From the NCBI GenBank assembly GCA_015680685.1, contig MNCI01021413.1, positions 280,821 to 344,820 on the forward strand: DNA of 64,000 nucleotides, written 5' to 3'. Under the pieces are notes generated by a model that made no database searches, was not told the origin of the DNA, and saw nothing but the letters and a program-made list of their open reading frames with translations. This document shows, piece after piece, positions 20,326 through 32,639 of the stretch; the stretch's first letter is position 1; each line of letters opens with the position of its first letter. This DNA comes from Gnetum montanum (taxonomy: Eukaryota; Streptophyta; Gnetopsida; Gnetales; Gnetaceae). A program made the translations under genes and the position numbers.

Positions 20326-22384
20326 TAGTAGTCAAGCATAACCATGAATTAAAATGTGCATAGGTTGCTCGAAATGGCAATTATACACCTTCTCATTTTA
20401 ACTAAGTTATGATAATGGCACGAGCATCCCGTGAGATTTCCTAGAGTATCGTTGAGGGTTTTAGGAAAAACAATAAGTTATGAGTTGAAATTTATAGTGT
20501 TGTTTTTATTTTCTCTTGTCTATACACTAAGAGGTGTTAAGTCTTTGGTAATTATAATAATAATAATTATAATAATTATAGACCTCACCTCCCATGATGA
20601 AGAGCATACCTCCAGTTGCTAAAGAGTAGGACACGCAACAAAAAAAGTAGGTGCATGGGAAGAAGAGGGAATGCAGAAAAATTGAAAAACTCCCTTAGCT
20701 TATGTTCAAAAATGGACAAAATTCATAGTGCAATGGGGGTATATATAGATTTTTTGCACTACGTTGATGGGGCAACGTATACGGGGCTATGTATACGCAG
20801 GGGACTACATATACGAGGCCTAGTCGACGTAGGGTGGTGAGAGTGTTGACTAGCATTGACCAATGAAGAAAAAGCTCAAATCGTTGAATTGGAACACAAA
20901 ATTGAGATGGTTTAAGAGTAGAGGGACCAGGGAATCAGCTGATAGAAAGAGGAAGGTAGCTAGACTTGGAAAGAAGAGTCAAAGGTTGGAGAATGTCATG
21001 AGATAGAACTTTGGGGAGAAGAATGTGTGCGATGGTTAGTGCAGAAACAATCAACCCATGATATCAAGAGGATAAGAGACTAACAAACAGAACCAAAGGA
21101 TATGCAAGTGGATCCTCCCCATAGCAGGCAGTAGCCTTAGTAGCCCTTGCATATCATCAACACTGGAGTCTATGGGCCCCCGTAGTCAACAAATGGTGAC
21201 TGTGAGTTAATACTCACATCCATGAGAACCCGTTGAAGCATTAGGAGTTCACACAACTCACGATAAATAATAAAAACATAAAATCAGCAGTTAGGTAAGT
21301 CATGGAGAGAAATGGGTGAAGAGAGAGGAGTGGGAAATGGAAGTCCTACTATTGGTCACATAAAATCCCATGTGAAGTTTGTGGTTAAGTGACATGATAG
21401 GAGCCATCCCCAGGTCAAACCCAAAACCAACCACATACAATGACATCATAGCAACATGCGAAGAATCATCCATCCCTAGGAGTACAAGAATGCACCTACA
21501 AATAACCACCACTCCAACATGAGTGAGATAAAGGAAGTGAAAAAAGGGGCTAAGTTAGAGGGGACGAAGCAAGTCCTATAACTAGTGCTTGTAGCCCATT
21601 AGAGGCATTCTAAGGGGTGTGCTTTGAATTCCCATATATTTTTATTACTTTTATTTTTATTTTTTCTTTTTGGGAACCACACCATGCAAAGAACCATGCA
21701 TTTTTGCATGCATTTGGCCAAGGGGTGTGCTTTGAATCCTCATTTTGTGTGTGTGTGTGAGGACCACACCATGCAAGGCCAAATAGCTAAGGAACTTCTG
21801 AGTATGAGAGGACTTGAAGTGGTAAGAAATCCTTGAGGACATTTTTGCAAACCAAGGAATAGAAAAGCATGAAGAATGTTGCATTCCCCTTGAAGTCATA
21901 TCCTATTCAAACCATTGGGGCATCCCCAAGTCTGGGAACTATAAAAGTTACAAATTAATTAAAATTTTTTTAATTGAAGGGGATTTGCATGTTTCCAAAA
22001 GAAGAAAAACCATGGAGTGGATGAATGGGTGGATGACGTGGACTCACTACCTGTTTTATGATATGAAAGTATACGTAACTTCCTAGAACAAAAATGCGAG
22101 GACAAGAGCTAGATATAATAAGTGGACCATTTCATGCAATCCATCGTAATGAGAAACAACCGCATTAGTACATTTGGTGACAATAAGATGGTTTACTAGT
22201 AAAACAACTGAAGATTAAGCACACACACACACACACATATAAAAATAACAAACAACAAACAGAGAAGTAAATAAAGAAAGAAAAAACTAAGCAAGAATGG
22301 GCAAACATGCGAACGATGTTGTAAAACAAAAAAGTTTCAAAAATAGTGAGGGGATTGGTAGAGTAGGTTAGCATGGATGATGTT
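20326..22384 (-). other. E3 spacer between integrase and ORF3
   Basis: Non-coding, with the shared spacer blocks in reverse (GTGGATCCTCCCC near 21111). It has microsatellites: ATA-rich 20549-20580, (TG)n near 21744-21760, and (AC)n at 22220-22237. A pair of direct repeats AAGGGGTGTGCTTTGAAT at 21612 and 21720 marks a local duplication. It also holds the internal array module at 20736-20850. Confidence 0.6.
20736..20850 (-). promoter_or_regulatory. E3 internal U3-like module upstream of ORF3
   Basis: On the element strand an array runs ACGTCGACTAGGCC, CGTATATGTAG, CGTATACATAGCCCC, CGTATACGTTGCCCC, CATCAACGTAG. It ends in a TATA-like box TCTATATATACCCC (20750-20737). The first 30 or so bases align closely with the E3 LTR U3 (ACGTCAACTGGGCC, CGTATATGAAGCCCC). 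It sits about 415 bp upstream of the ORF3 ATG. A promoter role is inferred. Confidence 0.62.
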
Positions 22385-25300
22385 CTTCCCCACGACTAGG
22401 CTAGAAGGAGGAGACCTAAAAAATGGAACAAGGTTGTCACTGTGATGATATGGTAGTAGCACTAGTTTGATGGAGTTCGCGGAAAAGTTTTAATTGTTGC
22501 CTATTGACTAACTATGTTTTTGTGGGGTCCTTAGGTTTGTGTATAAGAAAAGCCTTAAATGGGAAGGTTTCAGAGACAATATAAGGCCCCTCCCACAGTG
22601 TTTGAAACTTAGGACATTGCAGTACATGTGTGGGGTTCCAGTAGAGTACCTTATCTCCACATCAAAATGTTAACTTCGGAATCCTAAGATCATGACGTTT
22701 TTGATTATAGACCTTGTGTATCTCATTTGATGATAGGGATACTAGTCTATTCTCATCTAGCACACTCAAGTTGATGACTCGTTCTTGTTGTGCTAGTGGC
22801 AAGTCAAGACACAAGTCACTAGCTGTAGATAGTGTTCAGAGTTCTGCTTGGACTGGAAGTTTCGGTGGTTTCCTATACACTAACTCATAAGGAGAGTAAC
22901 CTATAGGATGTTTTCATGTGGAGTGATAGGCCCATAGGGAATTATTAATTTTTGTGCTCTAGTCCCTCCTATATTTGCTAATGGTTCTAGTGAGGATTTT
23001 GGTAATCTCCCTATTGGTGACTTCAGCTTGCCCATTGGCTTGGGGGTGATAAGGTGTTGTAATTTTATGGTTGACCCCCAACTGTTGCATGAGTTTGAAA
23101 AAAGTGGTTCCCATGAAATGAGTTCCATTATCTAAAATGAGTGCATGTGGCACTCCAAACCCATTCATGATTTGCTATTGCACAAACTGTGTAGCTGTGT
23201 TTGAGGAACAGTCGATGATGGCTGCTACCTCTGCCCACTTAGTGCAATAGTCAAAGCGACGATGATGTATGCATTCCCATTGGACATGGGTGTCATGGGA
23301 CCCATGAAGTTGATGCCTCAAATATCGAAGGGTTCTAGTGGTTGGATCCACTGTTGAGGTTCCTCCATTCATGTGGTTATCCCACCATCTCTCTAACATC
23401 GTTCATAGGAGCGGGTGAACCATTGTGCATCTCTAAAGAGTGTAGGCCAATAATATCCTGCAAGTAGGATCTTAATGGCCGTGTGTCATCCAACATAGTG
23501 GCCCTCATGAACATCTTGAAGGATGCACAGTGTATGTTCATTAGAGATGCACCATCGAACCAAGTCATCTGCACACACCTTATAAAGATGTCTATTAATT
23601 TCCATGAAGTGCTTAACCTTATGTAGAAACTGTTGTTTCTACCTATGATCCCACTCCTTTGGTAGTTCTTGGGTTGTGAGATAGGTGAGGATGTGGTGGA
23701 ACCAAGGTGATTCATTGGGCATCTGCTTATCGATTACTCTAGTGAAGAGGAGTTCATCTGGAAATTGGTCGGAGAGTGACTCCTCCTCTTTTGCATTATC
23801 CCATCACAACCAAGATAAGTGGTCAGCAACCACATTCTCAGTTCCCTTATTGTCTACCATAGTACAATCAAATTCCTGAAGGATCACAAGCCATTGTATG
23901 ATATGGGTGCTCACCATTGGTTTGTTCATCAGGAACTAGATGGCACTATGGTTAGTATGTACAAAGACCTTGTACTCAAGCATAGAGTGTCAAGATTTTT
24001 CCAAGGTGGACATCACCATCATTAATTCCTTTTTGGTGGTGGTGTAGTTGAGCTAAGCACCCACAATGCTATGGATTACATAGTGGATATAATATGGGTG
24101 TCTCTGGTCATCCCACTATGTAAGCACAGCTCCCAATGCATAGTTAGATGCATCTGTCATGATGTGGAAGGGTTTGGACTAGTTGGGTGCTCATAGAACT
24201 GGATTTTTTATGAGTTTCTATTTAAGTGTTTCGAATGCAGATTCACATTCCCTAGTTCAAACAAATGGAACATCTTTCTTTGTGAGTTCCACCAATGGCT
24301 TGGTGATCTTTGAGAAATTCTCGATGAAGCATCGGTAGTAACCAATGTGGCCAAGGAATGACTAGACATCTTTTACAGTGCTTGGTTGACTAGTGATTCC
24401 TTGGATGACCCTAATTTTTTTAGGATCTACACTAATCCTTGCTTGTGAAATGCGGTGCCCTAGAACAATGCCCTCTTGGATCATTAAGTGGCTCTTTTTC
24501 CAATTGAGTGATAGATTAGTTTCCACACATCTTTTCAGAACTTGCTCAAGGTGGTCCAAGGCTTGGTTCAAACGTTGCTCCATAGGTAGAGAAGTCATCC
24601 ATGAAGACTTCTACCCCATTACCAATTTGTTGCTAGAAGATGCTAAGGACAAGGTGTTGGAAAGTTGTAGGAGCATTGCACAGGCCAAAGGGCATCTTTT
24701 TATATGCAAAAGTCCCCCAAAGACTTGTAAATGTTTTCTTGGCCTAGTCTTCAAGTATGATTTGGATTTGTTTATAGCCACTATAACCATCCAAAAAGGT
24801 ATAATAACAATGCCACACAATGGTATCCAACACTTGGTTCACAAATGGGAGTGGGAAGTGATCTTTGAAGGTATCCATGTTTAGTAGTCGAAAGTTTATA
24901 CAAATCCTCCATTTTCCATCCTTCTTTGGCACTATAATGAGTGGGCTAACCCATTTGCTATCTGCAATGGAATAGATGAACCCTTCTTTCAGCAACTACT
25001 CGATTTCATCCTTGAGTAATTGATTTAGTTCAGGATTCAATCGCCTTTGTGGTTATCATCATGGCTTCATGGAGGAGTCGATATAAATCTGATGTTGGCA
25101 TACCCTGGGATCAACTCCTGTTAAATCAAGATATGATCATGCAAAAGTGGCCTCCCATTTGATCACCACCTTAAGCAACTGCTTCTTCTATTTAGGAGCA
25201 AGAGGCATTGATAATTACTGGCTTGCCATTATGCAAAAATGCATATTCCAAATTGGCCTGTAAGGATTTGAGTTCTAGAGGCTTCTGTTTAAAACTTTTA

Positions 25301-26050
25301 GGGTTCTTTAGCTTTCTCCAATCATCACTATCATCAACAGTGGAGACTTGTTGATGGACCCTTTCGAAATCATCCATGCTCTCTATGTAGGCACATACAA
25401 GCCCCTTAGATGGTTCCATGCATAAAGTGCTACTATTAGAGTTGACGGTCAGCCACTGGGTGCCTTCTTGATTCTTGGCTGCTGCGTATAGGCATCATTG
25501 AACTAATGATTTTTTGGCACATTGACTGCAGACTTGAATAGATGTCCACTTAGTAGACCATAGTTGCTGCACACAGTTGCACTCGAAGTCATTGTACATG
25601 ATGCATGGAATGTGCTTCTTCTCAATCTTTCCAAAAGGATTTTCTTTTGAAATTTCAAGGGAAAGATCTTGGAGTCCTAATCGTGCGTCCACCATGCTAA
25701 GCTAGGCTCTTCCCATTATAATTGAAAAATTCCCCTTATAATTCTCAACATGAATGACTAGGAATTTTGTAGGATAGAACCACCAACAAATAGTGGTCAT
25801 GATATCTTCCACCAATCCTAAGGGAACAACAATGGATTGGTCTGCCAGCTCAAGCCGAATTTTTTTTTCTTCAACGGGGGTAGGTTCCAAGTCTTGTACA
25901 TGTCATGTGAAATCAAGTTGACACCTGACCCTGAATCCAAAAGAGCTTTACATGGCTCATTTCCTACCAATTGAAGATAGATGAGGGGACTTCTTGGATT
26001 AGCTAATTTTTGAGGAAGATGACTTGCATTTATCTAGTCTATCACAACAT
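22385..26050 (-). pseudogene. E3 pol: PR-RT-RNaseH-INT
   Basis: The polyprotein is broken by stops but all domains are recognisable. Protease: active-site LLDSGSGVNLISHDMY near 25938-25895, then VPLGLVEDIMTT. RT: KEGFIYSIADSKWVSPLIIV with PKKDGKWRICINFRLLN from 24990, FLDGYSGYKQIQI, and catalytic FMDD at 24604-24593. RNaseH: DASNYALGAVLT near 24170 and the block ELMMVMSTLE. Integrase: zinc-binding HEGHYVG...ERC region near 23500-23400, then DNGTHFMGTTFFKLMQQLGV and TTPYHPQANGQAEVTNREI (23168-22959) with the DDE-type Asp and Glu present. The domain order is that of Ty3/Gypsy. I see no chromodomain, which fits the non-chromovirus (Athila/Tat) branch. Confidence 0.9.
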
Positions 26051-28549
26051 GTGTTAGCATGATGGTTTGTACCTTAGGAGGTGTTTGCTTTGAAGGCTAC
26101 TTGAAGGTTTGGATGGTGGAGGCAATTGGAGGTTTAGAGGTACTAGCCATAGGTGTGTGTGAGGATATGTTTGGAGGATTGAGCCAGAAAAAGGAACATT
26201 TTCATGGTTTCACTTCCGGTCCACTTGGCTAAAAGCTAGCTGTAAGTTGACAGCCCTTGTAGCGTTACATTGTTGTGGCTGTGATGGTATTTCTCCCTGC
26301 ATAGGTGGAGCAAGAGGTAGCTAAGTGGGGGGTTGATGTGTAGGAACAATAGGAGAAGGTGATGGAGGATAGTAAAGATGTGGGTTATCCCCCCTAGGTG
26401 ATGGATACTATGTTTGAAAGTATTCCAGGGGCTAGTAATGATTTTGAAAGGTCGCATGACCAAAAGAGTCCTGCAGGGAGACTGGTTGTTGAACATACTA
26501 CCCATAAGGATCTGTCTATCAATAAGGGTACTACTGCCTTGGAGGTGGCATCCCCCATGATTGTGGGTGCTACAATTGCTAGAAATATTTGTAAGGTTGC
26601 AACGGTGCTCCACTTGGATAATAACCTTGTTGCTGGTGGAACTGCCTGGGATTGCGTTATGGGTAAGGAAATCTTTGAGTTGTTTGCCTCTTTGCTAAGC
26701 GAGGATTCAATGCATACACCCTAGACTCTTGTAGATGTGACACTACTGGACAACACCCCTTAGGATGTTTGTATTGGCATATGTCACATCCATCATAATC
26801 TTCTGTATTAGAGTCTACAACCTATTCTACTACAGCAACTTTGCCCTTACCTTTATGTTAGGCATGTTCAGCTTCCTTTCTCCTATGCCGATCATGATCA
26901 TTACTTCACTCTTTGGACTCCTCTGTGATTTTCAAAACATTTTGAAATTTTTCATCCAAAGAGTCCCACATCTTGTTAACCTTGGCCAATATTTTAGAAG
27001 CAAATTTTTGTAGGGGCAAGGTTTTATGGTTCACCACTACATCTAGTGGTGATTCTTCTTCATCTTCACAAAATCAAACTTCCCTCTTTCAAATGGAAGG
27101 GTTCTGATTATACTCTTCTGCACTTTTCTTTTTTCTTAGTTTCCCCTCTTCTTTAGCCACTTGCTCAATTAAGCACTGTAGTTGATGAGCCCTTAGCTCT
27201 AATAGTCATCCTTGAGCGTAAATGCCAAGGGTCTTTCTCGTTTCAAAGCAGAGCCCATCTATGATATGGCGAAGCTGTTCCCACTAAGAATAGCCATGAC
27301 CAAGACATCGATGTAATAATGAGTAGTATCTACTCATGGTTGCATCTAAGGGTTCATGACCACCTTGTTTCCACCCTTGGATATATCATCTTAGGTTAGC
27401 CACTCTGGAGTAGGTTTGATACTTATCATTGAAAATTTCCAGCATCATACTCCATCCCTTGATTGATTTCGGCTCAAAAGACCGGTACCAACTTTCTGCT
27501 TCTTTGATGAGTATGGGAAATAGCTTAAGTTTTTGCCAATCATTATCTATGTTTTGTAGGGTGCAAGCATCATGAAATGCTTGCAAGTGAGTTTGTGGAT
27601 CACAATTATATCCCCCGTCAAATTTGGGGATGTTGTTTATGTTAATGTGCTTGATCCAACTATCTATTAAATGCCTATTGGGTATTTGAATTGCCTTGAT
27701 GATATTAACCATACTTCAAGTAGCCAACAGTGGTTCATCCGAGTCATAGTCCTACTGATGGCCATGATGTCTATGACAATTTCAGCTGCCTATCCTTTCT
27801 TGACAGTGAGGCTCGTGTGATTCATCATGCCTTTCCTCACATCATTCCCTTTGGCCCTTGTGATCACCATCACCCCGATCCTTTCTACCATGGTTGCAAT
27901 CAAAATTTGAACCGGGTGAGGATAAAGTGAAGTGAGAAAATGGAGAAGATGGAGGGTAACCACCACCACCCTGGTGTCGATCTCCTCCTGTACTCTGATG
28001 ATGGCTCTGATCCTCACGTTCATCCTTTCCTTTGCCATGATCTTTTCAGCATGACCCCCCATCATCCTGGGGCTCTTGATCACTTGATTGCCTACTTTGA
28101 ATGATGGACTAAATGATCTAGGGCATTGGAGGAGGTTCAGCTGAATGGGAATCGTGAAAGACAAGCTCCTCATCGTCATGCAGTTCTTGAAAGAATAAAG
28201 GGTTACTAAACTATTTCCCCTTCATGTGTTCATGGCGTTCTGCCTACTGCTGGTCCCATACATGTTGTGTCTCAATTGGAAAATAGTCACAGTAATCATG
28301 ATCCTCCATTACGTATTCCACATCATGGTTCTGAATGCCTAGTCTAGTAAGATTTTGAAGTAGCATTCCAGGAGCTAATCGATCAGGAGGTAATATGATG
28401 TTACCCTCCATGTCTTGCCAGTGTAGATCCTCATCCTAATGTAGGATAAAGGTGAAGTTAGGGACATATTCATCCAGATGTGTGTATACCACCTAACATT
28501 CCAGCGGCATTGGTGGGTTGGCTCCATCTCACCTGTGAGAAGAAGACAT
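26051..28549 (-). pseudogene. E3 gag, degenerate
   Basis: The ATG at 28549 (MSSSHR) matches the E7 gag start. The N-terminus reads VVYTHLDEYVPNFTFIL and DMEGNIILPPDRL. The Gag core lies at 27712-27386: KFDGGYNCDPQTHLQAFHDA, LIKEAESWYRSFEPKSIKGW, FNDKYQTYSRVANLR. A zinc knuckle CDICQYKHPKGCC near 26790-26752 has spacing CX2CX3HX4C, one residue shorter than the usual CX2CX4HX4C. A Pro-rich stretch then leads to protease. Stops throughout. Confidence 0.85.
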
Positions 28550-28695
28550 TTTGGATGTTAGATAATCCACTAAACTGGTGTGCCTTATTCTTTACTTAAA
28601 CTACCTAGTGTGTGTAGATTTCACTATCTTGGGTTCGTTCCAATGAAGTGAATGATAATCTTGCTAAGACTAGATAGCGCATGTAAGACTAACAG

Positions 28696-28713
28696 TCCCT
28701 AGCAATGATGCCA
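28696..28713 (-). other. Primer binding site of E3 (tRNA-Asp type)
   Basis: TCCCTAGCAATGATGCCA on the plus strand is the reverse complement of TGGCATCATTGCTAGGGA, a decayed form of the family site, one base inside the 5' LTR. Confidence 0.8.
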
Positions 28714-28714
28714 A

Positions 28715-29550
28715 TGATGAGCAGCAAGGTACCCCTATGCCCAACTATACGAATCATGGGCATTCACACATGACTCAGTCGAATTCCATAAACTGTAAGC
28801 ACTTGCATACACCAAACTCTAGCCAACAAAATTGTATGTCAAAACAGTCGTTGTCTTCCCAACCTCACTTGTGATGTTCTAATGCAATGGTTAAGTGAGA
28901 TTGAGGTAATTGATTTTTATTGGTTTTTGCTTTTATCTTCTAAGATCTAATTCTTGAAATGTAAGAAATGGAATGTTGCATAACCTATAATTTTTCTACT
29001 CTATCTCTTAACTCTCCCTATCATAAGTAATCAATCCCATCTTCCATGCACATCCTGAGCATCCCCTATCTACTATTAGGTTACTAGACGTTAAGCATCA
29101 CTAGGTTGCCAAGTGTTGGGTTTATGTTTGAGACAGTTGTACTTATGGTTTTTACAAAATATAAAAGAACAATAATGGTAAATTGATAACAATGAAGACT
29201 TGAGAAATTATTGAAGATTTTGAATATTAAATTATTTAAATGATTAAATGCAAGGAATGTTTTAAAAGCTTATCTTTATTGTCGGTCATGCCAATGGGCT
29301 CATGTACATTAGCGCTCGAATAAAATATTCTAACTCTTACAGGAACAAATTGCAAGAGTTTGACTATACCTACTCAAAAAGATGCCTAAGTGCAATGGGT
29401 GCACACTTATTTATAGCTAAGGATAGACTCTATGTAAACGATGCCCAGTTGATGCATGGACAAATGCGTCGACAAGGCCATGTCAACACAATCGTGTATA
29501 GGGGTTGCATATACGCTGCCCAGTCAACGTATCGACTGAACACTTCATCA
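28715..29550 (-). repeat. 5' LTR of E3 (836 bp)
   Basis: On the plus strand it reads TGATGAGCAGCAAGGTACCC at the left and CACTTCATCA at the right. It lacks about 45 bp at 29317 that the 3' LTR has (around 16960-17000). The U3 motif array is at about 29460-29535. Confidence 0.92.
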
Positions 29551-30799
29551 CTAGCATTACTACCACCCTCCAAAATCCATCAAACTTATTCTCCAAATTC
29601 TAAGGGGGATCCCATATTCCATCCATATCCTTCTCATGTGTCTGCATCTGTTCCTGCAACCTCAACACAACTACAACCATTTCCATCCATGCAAGGTGAG
29701 CTTTCAACCTAGTTGCAACAACGTAATGCTACAAGGACCGTTAATCTACAACTAGTTACTCAATCGAAGGGTTTGGAACCTACATCTCACAAAAAATCAT
29801 TCTTCTGATCCAATAGCAATCTAAGCCCTTACAAACTCATGTGGCTGGTCATCCTACTCCTTCCATTTTCCTCTACGAGTCATCAAATGGAGAACCCTTC
29901 AAACCAAATGCCTCCCAACATCCACACTGTTATGTAAAATCATGCTATATCTGACTGGATCTGAGCTAGAAACCTTCCCAAGAAATTAGCTGATCTTGGA
30001 AGTCCACTTATCTATTTGTAGATTGTTGGGAATGAACCATGTAAAGAACTTTTGGACTTAGGTTCTGGTGTTAATCTAATTTCTCATGAGATGTATACTA
30101 CCTAGAATTTTCTGCCTCTAAAGAAGAGCAATATCATATTAGAATGAGTAGACCAATCCATCACTATTCCATTGGGACTGGTAGAAGATATTATGACCAC
30201 TATCTGTGGGTGGTCTTATCTTGTCAATTTCCTAGTAATCAAATTTGATAACTGCAAGGGAGATTTTCCAATCATTTTGGGAAGGGTGTGGCTAAGTACT
30301 TTTGACGAAAAAATGGACATTAGAGATCTTTCCTTAGAAGTTTCCAAGAAAAATTCCATTTAGAAAGATCGAGATGAAACAAGTTCCATGCATCACGTAT
30401 AGTGATATAGGGTGCAATTGCATGCAGAAACTATAGTTTGTGAAAAGAGAATCCATTTCTACATGTAGGCAATGTGCAAATGAGGTAGATATTCAAAGGT
30501 GCTTATAAGAAATAGCCACAAAATGAACTATTTTTGCTTATAAGTAGTGGCCAACAAAATGAACTATTTTTGCAAAATGTTTTTGCAGCACACTTTACAT
30601 GGACCTTGTTGAGAGCTTGACATGTGCCTACGTTGAAGGCATGGATGAATTGGAGCAAGTTCATCACCAACTCTCTGATGATGCAAATGATGATATCTAT
30701 TGGGGAGAGTTGGAAATCCTTAAAAATCTTAAATAAGAACCCTTAGAATTGAAAAATCTACCTATTGGCATGGAGTATGCATTTTTGAAAAAAGGTAAG
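29551..30799 (+). pseudogene. E0 gag end, protease and PR-RT linker
   Basis: After E3 the Gag Pro-rich segment resumes (LLPPSKIHQTYSPNSK, HPYPSHVSASVPATSTQ). The aspartic protease starts near 30010 with GNEPCKELLDLGSGVNLISH; the active-site triad is present as D-L-G-S-G. IPLGLVEDIMTT and NCKGDFPIILGRVW follow. After a degenerate stretch the linker reads ESLTCAYVEGMDELEQVHHQ and YAFLKKGK, where E4 begins at 30800. RT resumes at 34045. Several stops. Confidence 0.84.
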
Positions 30800-31992
30800 T
30801 GTTGGCGACCGTTTGGGACGCGACCACCAACGAGTGTCCTCGAATAGGATTTAGGTGCTTGCTGGTCTTCGGGCAACACTAAGGCCTAGATACCTCCAAA
30901 TAGACTCAGTGATTAATATGAGTATGTGTGTGTGCTGTTGCGGTGTGCGGTTGTGAAAAATGAAACGATTGCGTTGTGTGTAAACTACAAATGACTTATC
31001 TTAAGAGATTCAGCCAACTTTGCAAAGTACTATGAGTTGTTGAGAATTCTTATTTTGTTTAATTGCCTAGTCTATGCGGTCCTTATAATACCTACTTGTA
31101 ACAAATAAAATTTTGCAAAAACATTTGAGCACAACTCTGTGAATCTACTTCTAATTTTCCCCAGAGAAAGAGATAGTTCCACAAGAAAACTAGAAATAGA
31201 GCGAGATTCGATGGAAATAGACAAAAGAGAAAAGAAAGAAAATTTGTGTAAAGATCTCAAATGTTTAAACAAGGTAGAATGATATGAGTAAACACTTCAC
31301 AATAAAGCTATCCCAAATTCAATAACTACGAATTGTTCAAAACTTCTAAGGCTCAAATAAGCAATTTCTTCAAGACAATCCTACTATGCTACCCAGAACA
31401 TTGCTGCGTAAACTATCATGTACGAGACTCTATTTTGGCTAGATAATGGATGTTAAAAATTGCATTCAATAGAACCTTCCAAAAGACTTGACAATTTTTG
31501 ATTAAAATACCACAGAGATTCACTTTAAAGATAAAATAAGCTATTCTGGTCCTATCAAAATACCAAAGATTTTCTGAACCCTCTTGACTATTGAATCATT
31601 CAACGGCTTGACTACATGCAGAGGCTCTCTTACAAAAATCTCAATAGAAGTTCTTATACATTGCACAATAATAAAATTTACTACTGAAATGCTCTTAAGG
31701 TTTTCAAATTCAAGTTCTTCTATGGAAAAATTTTAATAGAAATTTTCCATCATGCAACAAGAACAATAAGAGCAATCTAAAAATCCCAAAATTACTTGCC
31801 AAGCATGATACTATCTAAACCACTAGCTAAACAATTTAAACAAAATAAAAAATCATAAGAATAACTCATAGGACTATGACAAAGAGGTTGAAATGTTGTC
31901 TTTAGCAAGTCATCTTACAAGCAATCTTTCACAATGTCTTTTTACAAATGCTCTTCCAAGAGTCTTCCTTCCCTTCTAACCCCTGAAGCCTT

Positions 31993-31998
31993 TTTATA
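31993..31998 (-). promoter_or_regulatory. TATA-type box of E4 on the minus strand
   Basis: AACCCTATAAAAAGGCTTC on the minus strand is a good plant TATA context. It would place transcription start near 31965, reading toward 30800. Confidence 0.5.
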
Positions 31999-32639
31999 GG
32001 GTTCAAAAGGTAGTTAGATATTCCAAAATATCTTGGCTAACTTCTCTCCCAAGTAAGGAAGTTACAACTTTCCCAACAAGTTAAGAGATATTACTTTCCC
32101 AACAAGTTAGGAAGTTGTAACTTATACATAAAGTTAGGAGAAAATCATGCTAACATGAGCATGTGTAAATATTACAAATATTTCTTTTATAAGTGACAAC
32201 CCATATAATAATAATAATAAAAAATTAAATTAAAAAATAAATCTAAGATCTTCAATACTATAAGAGCTTCATACAATTGTTATTTTTATTTAGGATTTTA
32301 AGTTTTTAAATATCATTAACCACTGAAGTCCTAGTAATTTTCATGAATAGGCGGTAGTAAAAAAGTAATTTAGCATCCATCTTAGTGTAGACGTTGGTGT
32401 TGGCAGCTGTATGGTTTTTTAAATGAAGAAAGCCGATCTTTGCAAATTTCCGATGCTATATAATTAAATCATATGCATTTTATATCCATGTAAAATCTAT
32501 TGCTGGCTTCCTTGGAAAAATGACATTCGCTGGAAAAAGAAATTTGAATACGGTGGTGGTTACTTGGGGCCGTTAAAAATGCTTCCGAATGTGAAGGCTG
32601 AATGTGAAGGCGCCAGGCTAGGAACTGCCCAGTTTTTTG

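Larger units (their letters stand above)
16335..29550 (-). mobile_element. E3: full-length 13.2-kb Ty3/Gypsy element in E0 gag
   Basis: E3 is a complete minus-strand element with a perfect 5-bp target duplication CTAGC at 16330-16334 and 29551-29555. On its own strand: 5' LTR (29550-28715), primer binding site (28713-28696), gag (28549 to about 26051), protease, RT, RNaseH and integrase (to about 22385), spacer, ORF3 (20325-17471), polypurine tract (17240-17231), 3' LTR (17230-16335). It carries every part of the family layout and is the best reference copy here. Stops and frameshifts make it inactive. Confidence 0.93.

Noticed and set aside
22165-22374. Minus-strand stretch with a hydrophobic Cys/Val run resembling an env transmembrane segment
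   Set aside because: The run is the translation of the (AC)n microsatellite at 22220-22237 and is absent from other copies.
32390-32410. TGTTGGC at about 32398 as a possible internal LTR border of E4
   Set aside because: It matches the E4 end for only seven bases and the following sequence does not align with 30807 onward.
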